A DNA stretch of 15,586 bases from Caryophanales bacterium UBA1719 (GTDB lineage: Bacteria; Bacillota_I; Bacilli_A; RFN20; CAG-826): positions 1 to 15,586 of the forward strand of contig DCIT01000025.1 in NCBI GenBank assembly GCA_002317145.1, written 5' to 3'. Shown here piece after piece: positions 7,596 to 13,765 of the stretch. Positions within the stretch are counted from its first letter, which is position 1, and every line of letters starts with the position of its first letter. Made by a program: the position numbers and the translations under genes. Below the pieces are notes generated by a model that saw nothing but the letters and a program-made list of their open reading frames with translations, searched no databases and had not been told where the DNA came from.

Positions 7596-8108
7596 ATGGA
7601 CAATAAAAAGATAGATATAAAACGCATTGTAAATAATGCTATTGTTTTAGCGTTATATGTAATTTTAACTTTTATATCTTATCCAATATCATTCGCCAAT
7701 TTTCAATTTCGTTTATCAGAATTATTAGTCTTACTATGTTTCTTTAACCGCGATTATGTCATTGGAATTACTTTAGGATGTTTCTTATCTAACTTCGCAA
7801 GTATCGGTCAAATGCCGTTTGATTTTTTAATCGGAACTGCGGCAACCTTAATCTCTTGCTTATTAATTTCTTTTACTAAACATTTAGCGGTTGCCGCCAT
7901 CATTCCTATAGTGTTTAATTCTTTTATTGTTGGAATTGAATATTATTATTTTTTAAATATTAAACCTTATATGTTAGGAGTAGGTATGATCGCGTTAGGA
8001 GAGACTTGTATAATACTTATTTCTTATATATTAATAATGATTTTTATGAAGAAAGAATCGATGCAAAGATTAGTTAATGCGAATAGAAATTTAGATTTTA
8101 AATGGTAA
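7596..8108 (+). CDS. queT: QueT family queuosine-precursor transporter (ECF S-component)
   Basis: Membrane substrate-binding subunit of an energy-coupling-factor transporter for a queuosine precursor (preQ0/preQ1-type deazapurine). The 170-aa protein has about five or six hydrophobic segments (about 12-32, 40-50, 54-72, 78-94, 98-118 and 126-150) and the family-typical QFRLSELL (37-44), a glycine/Ser-Asn helix GCFLSNF (61-67), FDFLIGTAAT (76-85) and a late GE (135-136). No ECF ATPase or EcfT gene is in the window, so it presumably shares a module encoded elsewhere. It lies two genes upstream of tgt and queA, which strongly supports the assignment. There is no Shine-Dalgarno at its ATG; the 2-nt gap to the preceding stop suggests coupling. 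The exact substrate (preQ1, preQ0 or queuine) is not decided by this sequence. Confidence 0.9.
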   Translation: MDNKKIDIKRIVNNAIVLALYVILTFISYPISFANFQFRLSELLVLLCFFNRDYVIGITLGCFLSNFASIGQMPFDFLIGTAATLISCLLISFTKHLAVAAIIPIVFNSFIVGIEYYYFLNIKPYMLGVGMIALGETCIILISYILIMIFMKKESMQRLVNANRNLDFKW

Positions 8109-8117
8109 GATAAAAGT

Positions 8118-8783
8118 ATGAAGAAAGTATTACTCTGTTCGACATTATTATTTGCATGTATTAATACATCATGTAAGAAAAATTATTCTTCTTATATTGT
8201 TACTTGTATGGGAGATTCTATTACATATGGTACTTGGTATGATGGACAATTAGAAAAACCATATCCAGTATTATTAAAAGAAACATTTAATTTTAAAGAA
8301 GTATATAACAAAGGAATAGGTGGATCTACAGTAGCGAATGGTACTGGTAGTTATAAACCTATGGTGGATAGAATTCAAAAGATAGATCCCAAGACTAATA
8401 TAATTATTTTTTATGGTGGCGGTAATGATCGTGCACAAGATTTACCATTAGGAGAAAAAGGTAATAAAGAAACTACAACATTATATGGAGCCTATTACAA
8501 TATATGCACATATATAAAAGAGAATTTTAAAAACGCTTTTACGATGTTTATGACTCCATTACCAGCTAAAATAAAAGATACTATGTATTATCTTCATAAC
8601 GTTATTAATCCGATGAAATATACTTGTGAGCTCTTTAAAATACCTTTATTAGATTTAACATATAATTCAGGATTTGAAGATGAAATAAACGCTGGTAAAA
8701 ATGATGGAATTCATCCTTCTCAAGAGTATGTTACTTATACTTTAACTCCTAAAATAGCGAAGTTTTTAAAGGAACATTTATAA
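8118..8783 (+). CDS. SGNH/GDSL-type hydrolase, probable lipoprotein
   Basis: Predicted surface-anchored esterase or acyl-hydrolase of the SGNH fold. The N-terminus MKKVLLCSTLLFAC is a short signal sequence. Two cysteines could be lipidated: C14 (LFA-C, a good lipobox but a very short signal) and C19 (NTS-C, poor at -3). The SGNH blocks follow in order: GDSI with nucleophile S34 (block I), KGIGGST (block II Gly), GGGND (block III Asn) and DGIHPS with D196 and H199 (block V). Length 221 aa is normal. The gene sits 9 nt after queT and 4 nt before tgt with no clear Shine-Dalgarno, inside the queuosine cluster, where such an enzyme is not an expected member. Substrate unknown; it could trim envelope acyl groups or act on an external precursor. 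The family assignment is firm, the role is not. Confidence 0.88.
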   Translation: MKKVLLCSTLLFACINTSCKKNYSSYIVTCMGDSITYGTWYDGQLEKPYPVLLKETFNFKEVYNKGIGGSTVANGTGSYKPMVDRIQKIDPKTNIIIFYGGGNDRAQDLPLGEKGNKETTTLYGAYYNICTYIKENFKNAFTMFMTPLPAKIKDTMYYLHNVINPMKYTCELFKIPLLDLTYNSGFEDEINAGKNDGIHPSQEYVTYTLTPKIAKFLKEHL

Positions 8784-8787
8784 GAAT

Positions 8788-9912
8788 ATGAAAAAGAAAT
8801 TTTATTTAGAAATTAAACATATTGATAAGAAAACAGGCGCTAGATATGGAATATTACATACTCCACATGGAGATGTAGAAGTTCCAATGTTTATGCCTGT
8901 TGGAACTTTAGCTACAGTAAAAACTTTATCTCCTGAAGAAGTAAAAGAATTAGGTGCTGGTGTAATTTTATCTAACACATATCATCTTCATCTTAGACCA
9001 GGTGAAGACGTTGTTAAAAAAGCTGGTGGACTTCATAAATTTATGAATTATAAAGGTCCGATGTTAACGGATTCAGGAGGATTTCAAGTATTCTCTTTGT
9101 CCGACAAAAGAAAGATAACTGAAGAAGGTGTGACATTTAAAAATCATCTTAATGGCGATAAGATGCTTTTTACTCCTGAATCCGTTATTAAGATAGAAGA
9201 GAAATTAGGTGCGGATATTATCATGCCTTTGGATGAATGCATTGATTATCCTAGTGATTATAAGTATGTTAAAGAATCTACTAATAGAACAATTAGATGG
9301 CTTAAAAGAGCGAAGAAAACACATAAAACAGATCAAGCATTATTTGGTATTGTTCAAGGTGGAGAGTATAAAGATTTAAGAGAAAATTGTGCGAAAGAAA
9401 TGAAGAAGTTAAATCTACCCGGATATGCAATTGGAGGAACTTCAATTGGAGAACCTAAAGATGTTTGTTTTAAGATGATTGATTATGCTGTTAAATATTT
9501 ACCTAGTGATAAACCTAGATATTTAATGGGAGTAGGAAGTTTAGATTATATTTTAGGAGCAATCGAAAGAGGAGTAGATATGTTTGATTGTGTTCTTCCT
9601 ACACGTATCGCACGTCATGGGGCGTTAATGACTTCTAAAGGAAGAATTAATATAAAAAGAGAACAATATAAAAATGATTTTACTCCATTAGATAAAGAGT
9701 GTGATTGCTATACTTGTAAGAATTATACAAAAGCTTATTTACGCCATTTATTCGTAGCAAATGAGGAATTTGGTAAACGATTAATGAGTATTCATAATAT
9801 TCGTTTCTTAATTAAAATAGTGGAAGGTGCGCGTGAAGCAATTAAGAAAGATAAGTTTAAAGAATATAAAGAAAAAGTATTAAAAAAATACGGTGATGAA
9901 AGAGGCTTCTAA
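8788..9912 (+). CDS. tgt: tRNA-guanine transglycosylase (bacterial, preQ1-inserting)
   Basis: Exchanges G34 of GUN-anticodon tRNAs (Asp, Asn, His, Tyr) for preQ1, the committing step of queuosine formation in the cytoplasm. Visible residues: DSGGFQ 95-100 (general acid/base D95), MPLDEC with D149, GIVQGG with Q190, catalytic nucleophile D267 in DMFDCVLPTR, and the zinc site C305, C307, C310 and H336. Pocket residues are of the bacterial type: C151 after DE, and I220 at the position of Val233 in the Zymomonas enzyme, where eukaryotic queuine enzymes have Gly. This favours preQ1 over queuine. T218 replaces the common Leu in GGLSVGE. Length 374 aa is normal. The start is supported by the family-typical opening FYLEIKHIDKKTGARYG. 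The stop overlaps the queA ATG by one base (TAATG). Confidence 0.97.
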   Translation: MKKKFYLEIKHIDKKTGARYGILHTPHGDVEVPMFMPVGTLATVKTLSPEEVKELGAGVILSNTYHLHLRPGEDVVKKAGGLHKFMNYKGPMLTDSGGFQVFSLSDKRKITEEGVTFKNHLNGDKMLFTPESVIKIEEKLGADIIMPLDECIDYPSDYKYVKESTNRTIRWLKRAKKTHKTDQALFGIVQGGEYKDLRENCAKEMKKLNLPGYAIGGTSIGEPKDVCFKMIDYAVKYLPSDKPRYLMGVGSLDYILGAIERGVDMFDCVLPTRIARHGALMTSKGRINIKREQYKNDFTPLDKECDCYTCKNYTKAYLRHLFVANEEFGKRLMSIHNIRFLIKIVEGAREAIKKDKFKEYKEKVLKKYGDERGF

Positions 9913-10934
9913 TGGATATTGAATTATTTAATTACAATTTACCATTAGAGTTAATCGCTCAAACTCCAGCAGATAAAAGAGATAACTCAAGATTATTAGT
10001 AATTAATAAAAATAATAAAACTTATGAAGATAAACATTTCTTTGATATTTTAGATTACTTAAATCCTGGTGATGTATTAGTGAGAAATAACACTAAAGTT
10101 CTACCTGTTAGATTATTTGGAGTTAAAGAAATTACTAATGCCAAGGTAGAAGTTTTATTACTTAAAGAAACTAGTAAAGATACATATGATTGTTTATGTG
10201 GAAATGCAAAGGTAATTAAAGTTGGATCTAAAATTAAATTCTCTAGTAAATTAATTGGAGAATGCTTAGAAGTAAAAGAAGAAGGAATAAGAAAAATAAA
10301 ATTTTTATATAACGGCATTTTTGTTGAAATACTCGAAGAAATCGGACATATGCCGTTACCACCTTACATTAAAAAACAATTAGTACCTAACGAAAGATAT
10401 CAAACTGTATACGCTAAAGTTTCAGGATCAGCAGCCGCTCCAACTGCAGGGTTTCATTTTACTCAAGATCTATTTAAAAAAGCGCAAGAAAAAGGTGTAG
10501 AGATTTTAGATGTTACACTTCAAATTGGATTAGATACATTTAGACCTGTTAAAGTAAAAGACACTAATGACCATCATATGCATTCTGAATACTATGAGAT
10601 AAGTGAAGAAGTCGCTAATAAATTAAATAAAGCTAAAAAAGAAAATAGAAGAATAATCGCTATTGGAACTACATCAACTAGAACATTAGAAGCTAATTAT
10701 TCTAAATATAATTGTTTTAAATCAACAAAAGAAAATACAGATATATTTATTTATCCAGGATATAAATTTAAAGGTATAGATGCTTTAATCACCAATTTCC
10801 ATTTGCCTAAATCAACGTTAGTAATGTTAGTAAGTGCATTTATGGGCAGAGAATTTACCTTAGAATGCTATAAACACGCAGTAGAAAATAGATATAGATT
10901 TTTCTCTTTTGGTGACGCTTGTTTTATATATTAG
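9912..10934 (+). CDS. queA: S-adenosylmethionine:tRNA ribosyltransferase-isomerase QueA
   Basis: Transfers and rearranges the ribose of S-adenosylmethionine onto preQ1 at tRNA position 34, giving epoxyqueuosine. Family motifs occur in order: YNLPLELIAQTPADKRDNSRLL (8-29, opening), NNTKVLPVRLFG (59-70), GHMPLPPYIK (145-154), the active-site GSAAAPTAGFHFT (172-184), HHMHSEYYEI (221-230), GTTSTRTLE (252-260), TNFHLPKSTLVML (294-306) and the C-terminal RFFSFGDACFI. At 340 aa it is full length. Its ATG shares one base with the tgt stop, and GAAAGAGG about 7 nt upstream inside tgt acts as ribosome-binding site. It needs QueH (or QueG) to finish the modification; queH lies one gene downstream. Confidence 0.97.
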   Translation: MDIELFNYNLPLELIAQTPADKRDNSRLLVINKNNKTYEDKHFFDILDYLNPGDVLVRNNTKVLPVRLFGVKEITNAKVEVLLLKETSKDTYDCLCGNAKVIKVGSKIKFSSKLIGECLEVKEEGIRKIKFLYNGIFVEILEEIGHMPLPPYIKKQLVPNERYQTVYAKVSGSAAAPTAGFHFTQDLFKKAQEKGVEILDVTLQIGLDTFRPVKVKDTNDHHMHSEYYEISEEVANKLNKAKKENRRIIAIGTTSTRTLEANYSKYNCFKSTKENTDIFIYPGYKFKGIDALITNFHLPKSTLVMLVSAFMGREFTLECYKHAVENRYRFFSFGDACFIY

Positions 10935-10940
10935 TCTATA

Positions 10941-10963
10941 GTATATATGCAAAGCATATATAC
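10941..10963. repeat. Perfect 10-bp inverted repeat after queA, possible antitoxin operator
   Basis: GTATATATGC, then AAA, then GCATATATAC: two perfect 10-bp arms around a 3-bp centre, 7 bases after the queA stop. No U-tract follows on either strand, so it does not look like an intrinsic terminator. Its position upstream of a ribbon-helix-helix antitoxin gene makes an operator plausible. It could equally be an mRNA 3' stabilising hairpin of the queA transcript. Confidence 0.6.
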
Positions 10964-10976
10964 ATGTTATTAAAAA

Positions 10977-11008
10977 TGTATTGCATTTTACAATACAAAA
11001 TTTATAAT
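10977..11008 (+). promoter_or_regulatory. Promoter of the antitoxin gene with an overlapping inverted repeat
   Basis: A consensus -10 TATAAT (11003-11008) lies 16 nt after TTGCAT (10981-10986), a weak -35. The start would be near 11015, 15 nt before the antitoxin ATG. A second perfect inverted repeat, TGTATTG (10977-10983) and CAATACA (10991-10997), covers the -35, which is where an autorepressing antitoxin would be expected to bind. Confidence 0.55.
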
Positions 11009-11029
11009 TGTTTTAAGAGAAGGTGCATT

Positions 11030-11359
11030 ATGAAAAAAACAAAAACAGCAACTATAAGTGTTCGCATTGATGCTACACTTAAAAAACAAGCAGAACAAAT
11101 TTTGAATAAGATAGGGATGACCACATCAAGAGCCATAACTACATTTTATAAACAAATTGTATTATGGAAAGCCATTCCATTTAGAATTGGTGTTCCTCCT
11201 GCAAAACCAAAGTTTTTAGAAGAATATACGAAGGAAGAATTAGACGCGGAATTACTTAGGTCGTATAGGAATAGCAAGAAAAAGAATGCAAAATTTTATA
11301 CGGCAGAAGAACTCAAGAAAAAGTTATACCATGAATTCGGTTTTGATTCTGATAAATAA
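11030..11359 (+). CDS. RelB/DinJ-family antitoxin, no adjacent toxin
   Basis: Ribbon-helix-helix DNA-binding antitoxin of the RelB/DinJ type. Residues 6-54 carry the fold: the beta-strand ATISVRID (7-14), helix LKKQAEQILNKIGM, then TTSRAITTFYKQIVLWKAIPF, a typical DinJ opening. The start is set at 11030, not at the upstream in-frame ATG that overlaps queA, because AGAAGG sits 6 nt before it and homology begins here. This gives 109 aa, somewhat longer than the usual 85-95; the C-terminal tail has YTKEELDAELLRSYRN and FYTAEELKKKLYHEFG, a repeated helical theme. In known systems it would neutralise a RelE/YafQ RNase, but the next gene is queH and no toxin is seen on either side. It has its own promoter with palindromes. 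It may be an orphan regulator, a remnant, or a partner of a distant toxin. Confidence 0.85.
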   Translation: MKKTKTATISVRIDATLKKQAEQILNKIGMTTSRAITTFYKQIVLWKAIPFRIGVPPAKPKFLEEYTKEELDAELLRSYRNSKKKNAKFYTAEELKKKLYHEFGFDSDK

Positions 11360-11363
11360 TTTT

Positions 11364-11369
11364 TATAAT
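11364..11369 (+). promoter_or_regulatory. Probable -10 element placing the queH transcript start at its ATG
   Basis: A perfect TATAAT ends 7 nt before the queH ATG, in the 17-bp gap after the antitoxin gene. Transcription would then start at about 11376, giving a leaderless mRNA. There is no Shine-Dalgarno. The -35 is poor (TTGATT at 11343-11348, spacing only 15), so this is a moderate call; AT-rich DNA yields chance TATAAT matches. Confidence 0.4.
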
Positions 11370-11376
11370 TAAATAA

Positions 11377-11997
11377 ATGGATAAGATCAATTATTATTTA
11401 AAAGGTGAAGAAATAATAAATAGTTTTAAAGGCAAAGCATCTTTATTGATGCATGTTTGTTGCGCTCCTTGTTCATGCTATCCATTAACGTATCTCATTA
11501 ACCATTTTGATGTTACTCTTCATTTTAATAACTCTAATATTTATCCTGAGAAAGAATGGAAACTTAGAAAAGAAGAATTAATTAAATTTGTTAAAGATTT
11601 TAATCATGATTATAACTCAAATATAAAGTTAGTGATCATCGATTATAACCATAAAGAATATATGAAAGATCTTATTCCATTTAAAGATGAACCTGAAAGA
11701 GGCAAAAGATGTTTATTGTGTTACTCAAAAAGAATGAAAGAAGCGTATCAATATGCTGAAACAAACAACTTTGATTACTTTACAACAGTAATGTCTATAT
11801 CTCGCCAAAAGGATTCTCAAGTATTAAACGAAATAGGTAAAAATCTAGAGAAAGAATTTACACACACTAAGTATTTTTATTCTGATTTTAAAAAGAATGA
11901 TGGAATTGCTAAAGGTAAAATAATTAGAGATAAATATGGCTTATATCAACAAAATTACTGTGGATGTGAATACTCTATAAGGAAAGATAATAAATGA
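11377..11997 (+). CDS. queH: Epoxyqueuosine reductase QueH
   Basis: Carries out the last step of queuosine synthesis, reducing epoxyqueuosine in tRNA; it is the cobalamin-independent alternative to QueG. The family signature is clear: HVCCAPCSCYPL with C28, C29, C32 and C34, then RCLLC with C112 and C115, and a C-terminal YCGCEYS with C195 and C197. In characterised QueH, the paired N-terminal cysteines plus the CxxC bind a [4Fe-4S] cluster next to a mononuclear metal site, and the late cysteines are redox-active. Length 206 aa is typical. The ATG lies 17 nt after the antitoxin stop, has no ribosome-binding site, and sits just after a TATAAT. It completes the QueT-Tgt-QueA-QueH salvage set. 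The stop (TGA) confirms that TGA is not Trp here. Confidence 0.95.
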   Translation: MDKINYYLKGEEIINSFKGKASLLMHVCCAPCSCYPLTYLINHFDVTLHFNNSNIYPEKEWKLRKEELIKFVKDFNHDYNSNIKLVIIDYNHKEYMKDLIPFKDEPERGKRCLLCYSKRMKEAYQYAETNNFDYFTTVMSISRQKDSQVLNEIGKNLEKEFTHTKYFYSDFKKNDGIAKGKIIRDKYGLYQQNYCGCEYSIRKDNK

Positions 11998-12002
11998 AAT
12001 AC

Positions 12003-12031
12003 TTGATAGATAATAACAATAGTTATATTAT
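12003..12031 (+). promoter_or_regulatory. Promoter of the rpmG-secE-nusG operon
   Basis: TTGATA (12003-12008), 17-nt spacer, TATTAT (12026-12031), a near-consensus sigma-A promoter. The predicted start is near 12038, leaving a leader of about 25 nt that carries AAGG 10 nt before the rpmG ATG. A small inverted repeat (ATAAC, AATA, GTTAT; 12013-12026) fills part of the spacer. An 8-base direct repeat TGATAGAT occurs at 12004 and 12040. Confidence 0.7.
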
Positions 12032-12062
12032 TATTAAACTGATAGATTAAGGTATAGTTAAA

Positions 12063-12209
12063 ATGAGAAAGAAAGTTATTTTAATTTGCGAGAACTGTCT
12101 ATCAAGAAATTACGAGACTACTTTACCGGAAGGATTAACAAGTAGATTCGAAATTAAAAAGTATTGTCCTAAATGTAAAAGACATACTATTCATAAGGAA
12201 AGCAAATAG
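12063..12209 (+). CDS. rpmG: 50S ribosomal protein L33
   Basis: Zinc-ribbon ribosomal protein of the large subunit, near the E-site. The 48-residue reading frame translates as an L33: MRKKVILICENC, followed by NYETT and a C-terminal KYCPKCKRHTIHKESK. Four cysteines in two CxxC pairs (C9/C12 and C35/C38) mark the zinc-binding version of L33 rather than the Cys-free paralogue. The rpmG-secE-nusG order is standard in Bacillota. It is the first gene after the 12003-12031 promoter, with a weak AAGG ribosome-binding site. The secE Shine-Dalgarno overlaps its stop region. Cys-type L33 often has a zinc-starvation-induced Cys-free duplicate elsewhere; none is in the window. Confidence 0.96.
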   Translation: MRKKVILICENCLSRNYETTLPEGLTSRFEIKKYCPKCKRHTIHKESK

Positions 12210-12221
12210 GAGGAAAAGCAA

Positions 12222-12425
12222 ATGGTTGGTCCAGCTCAATACACTAGACAAGTTGCTAAAGAAGCTAAACGCGTTAGATGGCCTAAGCCAAATGCTTTAG
12301 TAACGACTATTTTAACAGTAGTGGTTATTACTGTTGTTCTTGCTATTATCGTTTCCTTAGAAGACTTAGCAGCAGGAACACTTTTTAAGCAATTAAAAGC
12401 AATGTTTAAAGGATGGATTAAATAA
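12222..12425 (+). CDS. secE: Preprotein translocase subunit SecE
   Basis: Single-span clamp subunit of the SecYEG channel in the cytoplasmic membrane. The 67-aa protein has the amphipathic, conserved segment VAKEAKRVRWPKP (11-23), typical of SecE, then one membrane helix (about 27-46, ALVTTILTVVVITVVLAIIV) and a short tail. This is the minimal Gram-positive form; E. coli SecE has two extra helices. AGGAGG 8 nt before the ATG is the best ribosome-binding site in this unit. It is followed after 2 nt by nusG, the near-universal neighbour. Confidence 0.97.
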   Translation: MVGPAQYTRQVAKEAKRVRWPKPNALVTTILTVVVITVVLAIIVSLEDLAAGTLFKQLKAMFKGWIK

Positions 12426-12427
12426 AT

Positions 12428-13006
12428 ATGGATAACATTAACGAAACTAGACAATGGTACATTGTTAACACTTATTCAGGACACGAAAATAAAGTCGCAG
12501 ATAACTTAAAGAAAACCGTTGAATCATTAAACTTAGGCAGCATTATCTTTGATATCGTTGTCGCTGAACAAGATGAACCAGAAAAAGATAAAAAAACCGG
12601 TTTACAAAAAGTTGATAAAGAAGGTAAACCTAAATTTAAGAAAAAGAATTTATACCCAGGATATATCTTCGTAGAAATGATCATGACTGAAGATAGTTGG
12701 TATATTGTTAGAAACACTCCAGGAGTCACCGGTATTGCTGGTAGCTCTGGTGGTGGACAAAAACCAAACCCAGTTTCTAGAGAAGAAATGGAACCAGTCT
12801 TAAAAAGAATGGGTAGAGTTGATAATACTATGTACTCCCGTTATAACGTTGGAGACTTAGTAAGAGTCATCAATGGTCCATTAGCAGGATCAGAAGGCAA
12901 GATTGTTTCTATTGATAAACAAACTGGTGTCTGCCGTATCGAAACAACATTCTTTGGTAGAACTACTCCAACTGATGTTGACTTCGCCGATATTGAAAGA
13001 ATCTAA
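12428..13006 (+). CDS. nusG: Transcription termination/antitermination factor NusG
   Basis: Elongation factor that binds RNA polymerase through its NGN domain and contacts the ribosome (S10) or Rho through its KOW domain. The NGN domain starts at RQWYIVNTYSGHENKVA (8-24) and contains NLYPGYIFVEM (74-84) and WYIVRNTPGVTGIAG (91-105). The KOW domain spans about 141-192 (VGDLVRVINGPLAGSEGKIVSID). A charged, Lys/Asp-rich loop at about 48-73 (DEPEKDKKTGLQKVDKEGKP) is the variable insert found in Bacillota NusG. At 192 aa the length is normal. The spacing from secE is 2 nt. Directly after it stands a terminator instead of the common rplK-rplA. Confidence 0.97.
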   Translation: MDNINETRQWYIVNTYSGHENKVADNLKKTVESLNLGSIIFDIVVAEQDEPEKDKKTGLQKVDKEGKPKFKKKNLYPGYIFVEMIMTEDSWYIVRNTPGVTGIAGSSGGGQKPNPVSREEMEPVLKRMGRVDNTMYSRYNVGDLVRVINGPLAGSEGKIVSIDKQTGVCRIETTFFGRTTPTDVDFADIERI

Positions 13007-13023
13007 TTTTATTAATAAATATA

Positions 13024-13051
13024 GAAGACTCCCGTAAGGGAGTTTTCTTTT
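13024..13051 (+). terminator. Intrinsic terminator after nusG
   Basis: A hairpin with core ACTCCC, loop GTAA and GGGAGT (13028-13043), extendable to a 10-bp stem (13024-13033 with 13038-13047 including one G-U), runs into TTTTCTTTT. It lies 18 nt after the nusG stop. The convergent mntP ends at 13050, so the same stem stands just behind that gene too, but the minus-strand side lacks a good U-tract. Confidence 0.92.
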
Positions 13052-13685
13052 ATATACCTAAATAATGTGAGACAACTACCCAGATACCTAGAAGAATTAA
13101 TATTGATCCTCCGATAACACAGGATATCTCATATTTACCTTTTAATAATTTGTTAATTGCTCCACCTAATTGAGTGCCGATAAAAGATAATATAAAAGTA
13201 ATCACCATAATAATTGAGACATGCAAAAAGATAGTTGAGTTATTTGATAATCCAGCATTTAAAGAAACGCCAACCGCTAAAGCATCAATAGAAGTGGCGA
13301 TACCAAATAATAAAACTTCTTTAACTTTAAATGTTTTAACTTTCTTCTTTTCATCTTTTTCTTTAATATCTTTTATTCCTTCAATTATCATCTTTATTCC
13401 TATAAGAATTAATAAAGTAAACGCTACCCAAGTAACAACTTTAACAACTATTTTAATAGCCTTATCTCCACCTGATGCACTAGCGATAGCTTTAACTAAT
13501 TCAACTAACCAATAACCAATTAAAGGCATTAAAGCTTGCATTACACCAAATACACCAGCGATAAAACAACTCTTCTTTTTATCAATATCACGGTACACTA
13601 ATCCATCTGTAATAGAAACCGCAAAAGCATCCATGCTTAAAGCAATACCAAACAATATAACTTGTAATATTATTGCCCAACTCAT
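13050..13685 (-). CDS. mntP: Manganese efflux pump MntP
   Basis: Membrane exporter that lowers cytoplasmic Mn2+. The protein shows the internal duplication of the family: GIALSMDAFAVSITDG (13-28) and GIATSIDALAVGVSLN (128-143), each with the key Asp (D19 and D134). Six TM segments are visible, near 4-26, 40-62, 80-100, 122-142, 155-172 and 188-208, with a Lys/Glu-rich cytoplasmic loop at 104-121 between the halves. Length 211 aa is slightly above the E. coli protein (188). It is transcribed towards nusG and away from nudF. The ATG is 8 nt from the -10 hexamer and has no Shine-Dalgarno, so the mRNA is probably leaderless. That also means no room for the yybP-ykoY Mn riboswitch that controls many mntP genes. 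Confidence 0.95.
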   Translation of the reverse strand: MSWAIILQVILFGIALSMDAFAVSITDGLVYRDIDKKKSCFIAGVFGVMQALMPLIGYWLVELVKAIASASGGDKAIKIVVKVVTWVAFTLLILIGIKMIIEGIKDIKEKDEKKKVKTFKVKEVLLFGIATSIDALAVGVSLNAGLSNNSTIFLHVSIIMVITFILSFIGTQLGGAINKLLKGKYEISCVIGGSILILLGIWVVVSHYLGI

Positions 13686-13693
13686 AGTTAGAT

Positions 13694-13722
13694 ATATTAT
13701 CGATTATTGTATTAAGTGTCAA
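13694..13722 (-). promoter_or_regulatory. mntP promoter predicting a leaderless transcript
   Basis: On the minus strand a perfect TTGACA (13717-13722), 17-nt spacer and TAATAT (13694-13699). The start is expected at about 13687, while the mntP ATG begins at 13685, so the 5' leader would be 0-2 nt. No operator resembling a known MntR or Fur box was recognised. Confidence 0.7.
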
Positions 13723-13749
13723 TTAAGCATTATTTATTAAATAATTAGT

Positions 13750-13755
13750 TATAAT
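13750..13755 (+). promoter_or_regulatory. Probable -10 element of nudF
   Basis: A perfect TATAAT ends 10 nt before the nudF ATG; transcription would start near 13762, leaving about 4 nt of leader. No clear -35 and no Shine-Dalgarno are present. The spacer between mntP and nudF is only 80 bp and is very AT-rich, which lowers certainty. Confidence 0.45.
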
Positions 13756-13765
13756 TAATTACATA

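Noticed and set aside
10941..10963. Intrinsic terminator after queA
   Set aside because: The hairpin is pure AT apart from two G-C pairs per end and no U-tract follows on either strand.
10919..11029. N-terminal extension of the antitoxin to the in-frame ATG overlapping queA
   Set aside because: The extra 37 residues are unlike the family, would run through two palindromes and the promoter, and the ATG at 11030 has a good AGAAGG site.
11995..11997. Mycoplasma-type code with TGA as Trp
   Set aside because: TGA terminates queH and pgcA at the expected family lengths and Trp is encoded by TGG in conserved positions such as RRVRWPKP-like SecE and NusG motifs.
11994..12050. 18-codon ORF overlapping the queH stop
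   Set aside because: It is low-complexity (Ile, Asn), covers the rpmG promoter and has no recognisable relatives; probably chance.
13731..13747. Operator palindrome between mntP and nudF (TTATTT, ATT, AAATAA)
   Set aside because: Pure A+T inverted repeats of this size are expected by chance in such AT-rich DNA and no known metal-regulator box matches.
13686..13765. yybP-ykoY manganese riboswitch upstream of mntP
   Set aside because: The spacer is 80 bp and the promoter leaves no leader, so an aptamer of over 100 nt does not fit and no conserved motif is seen.
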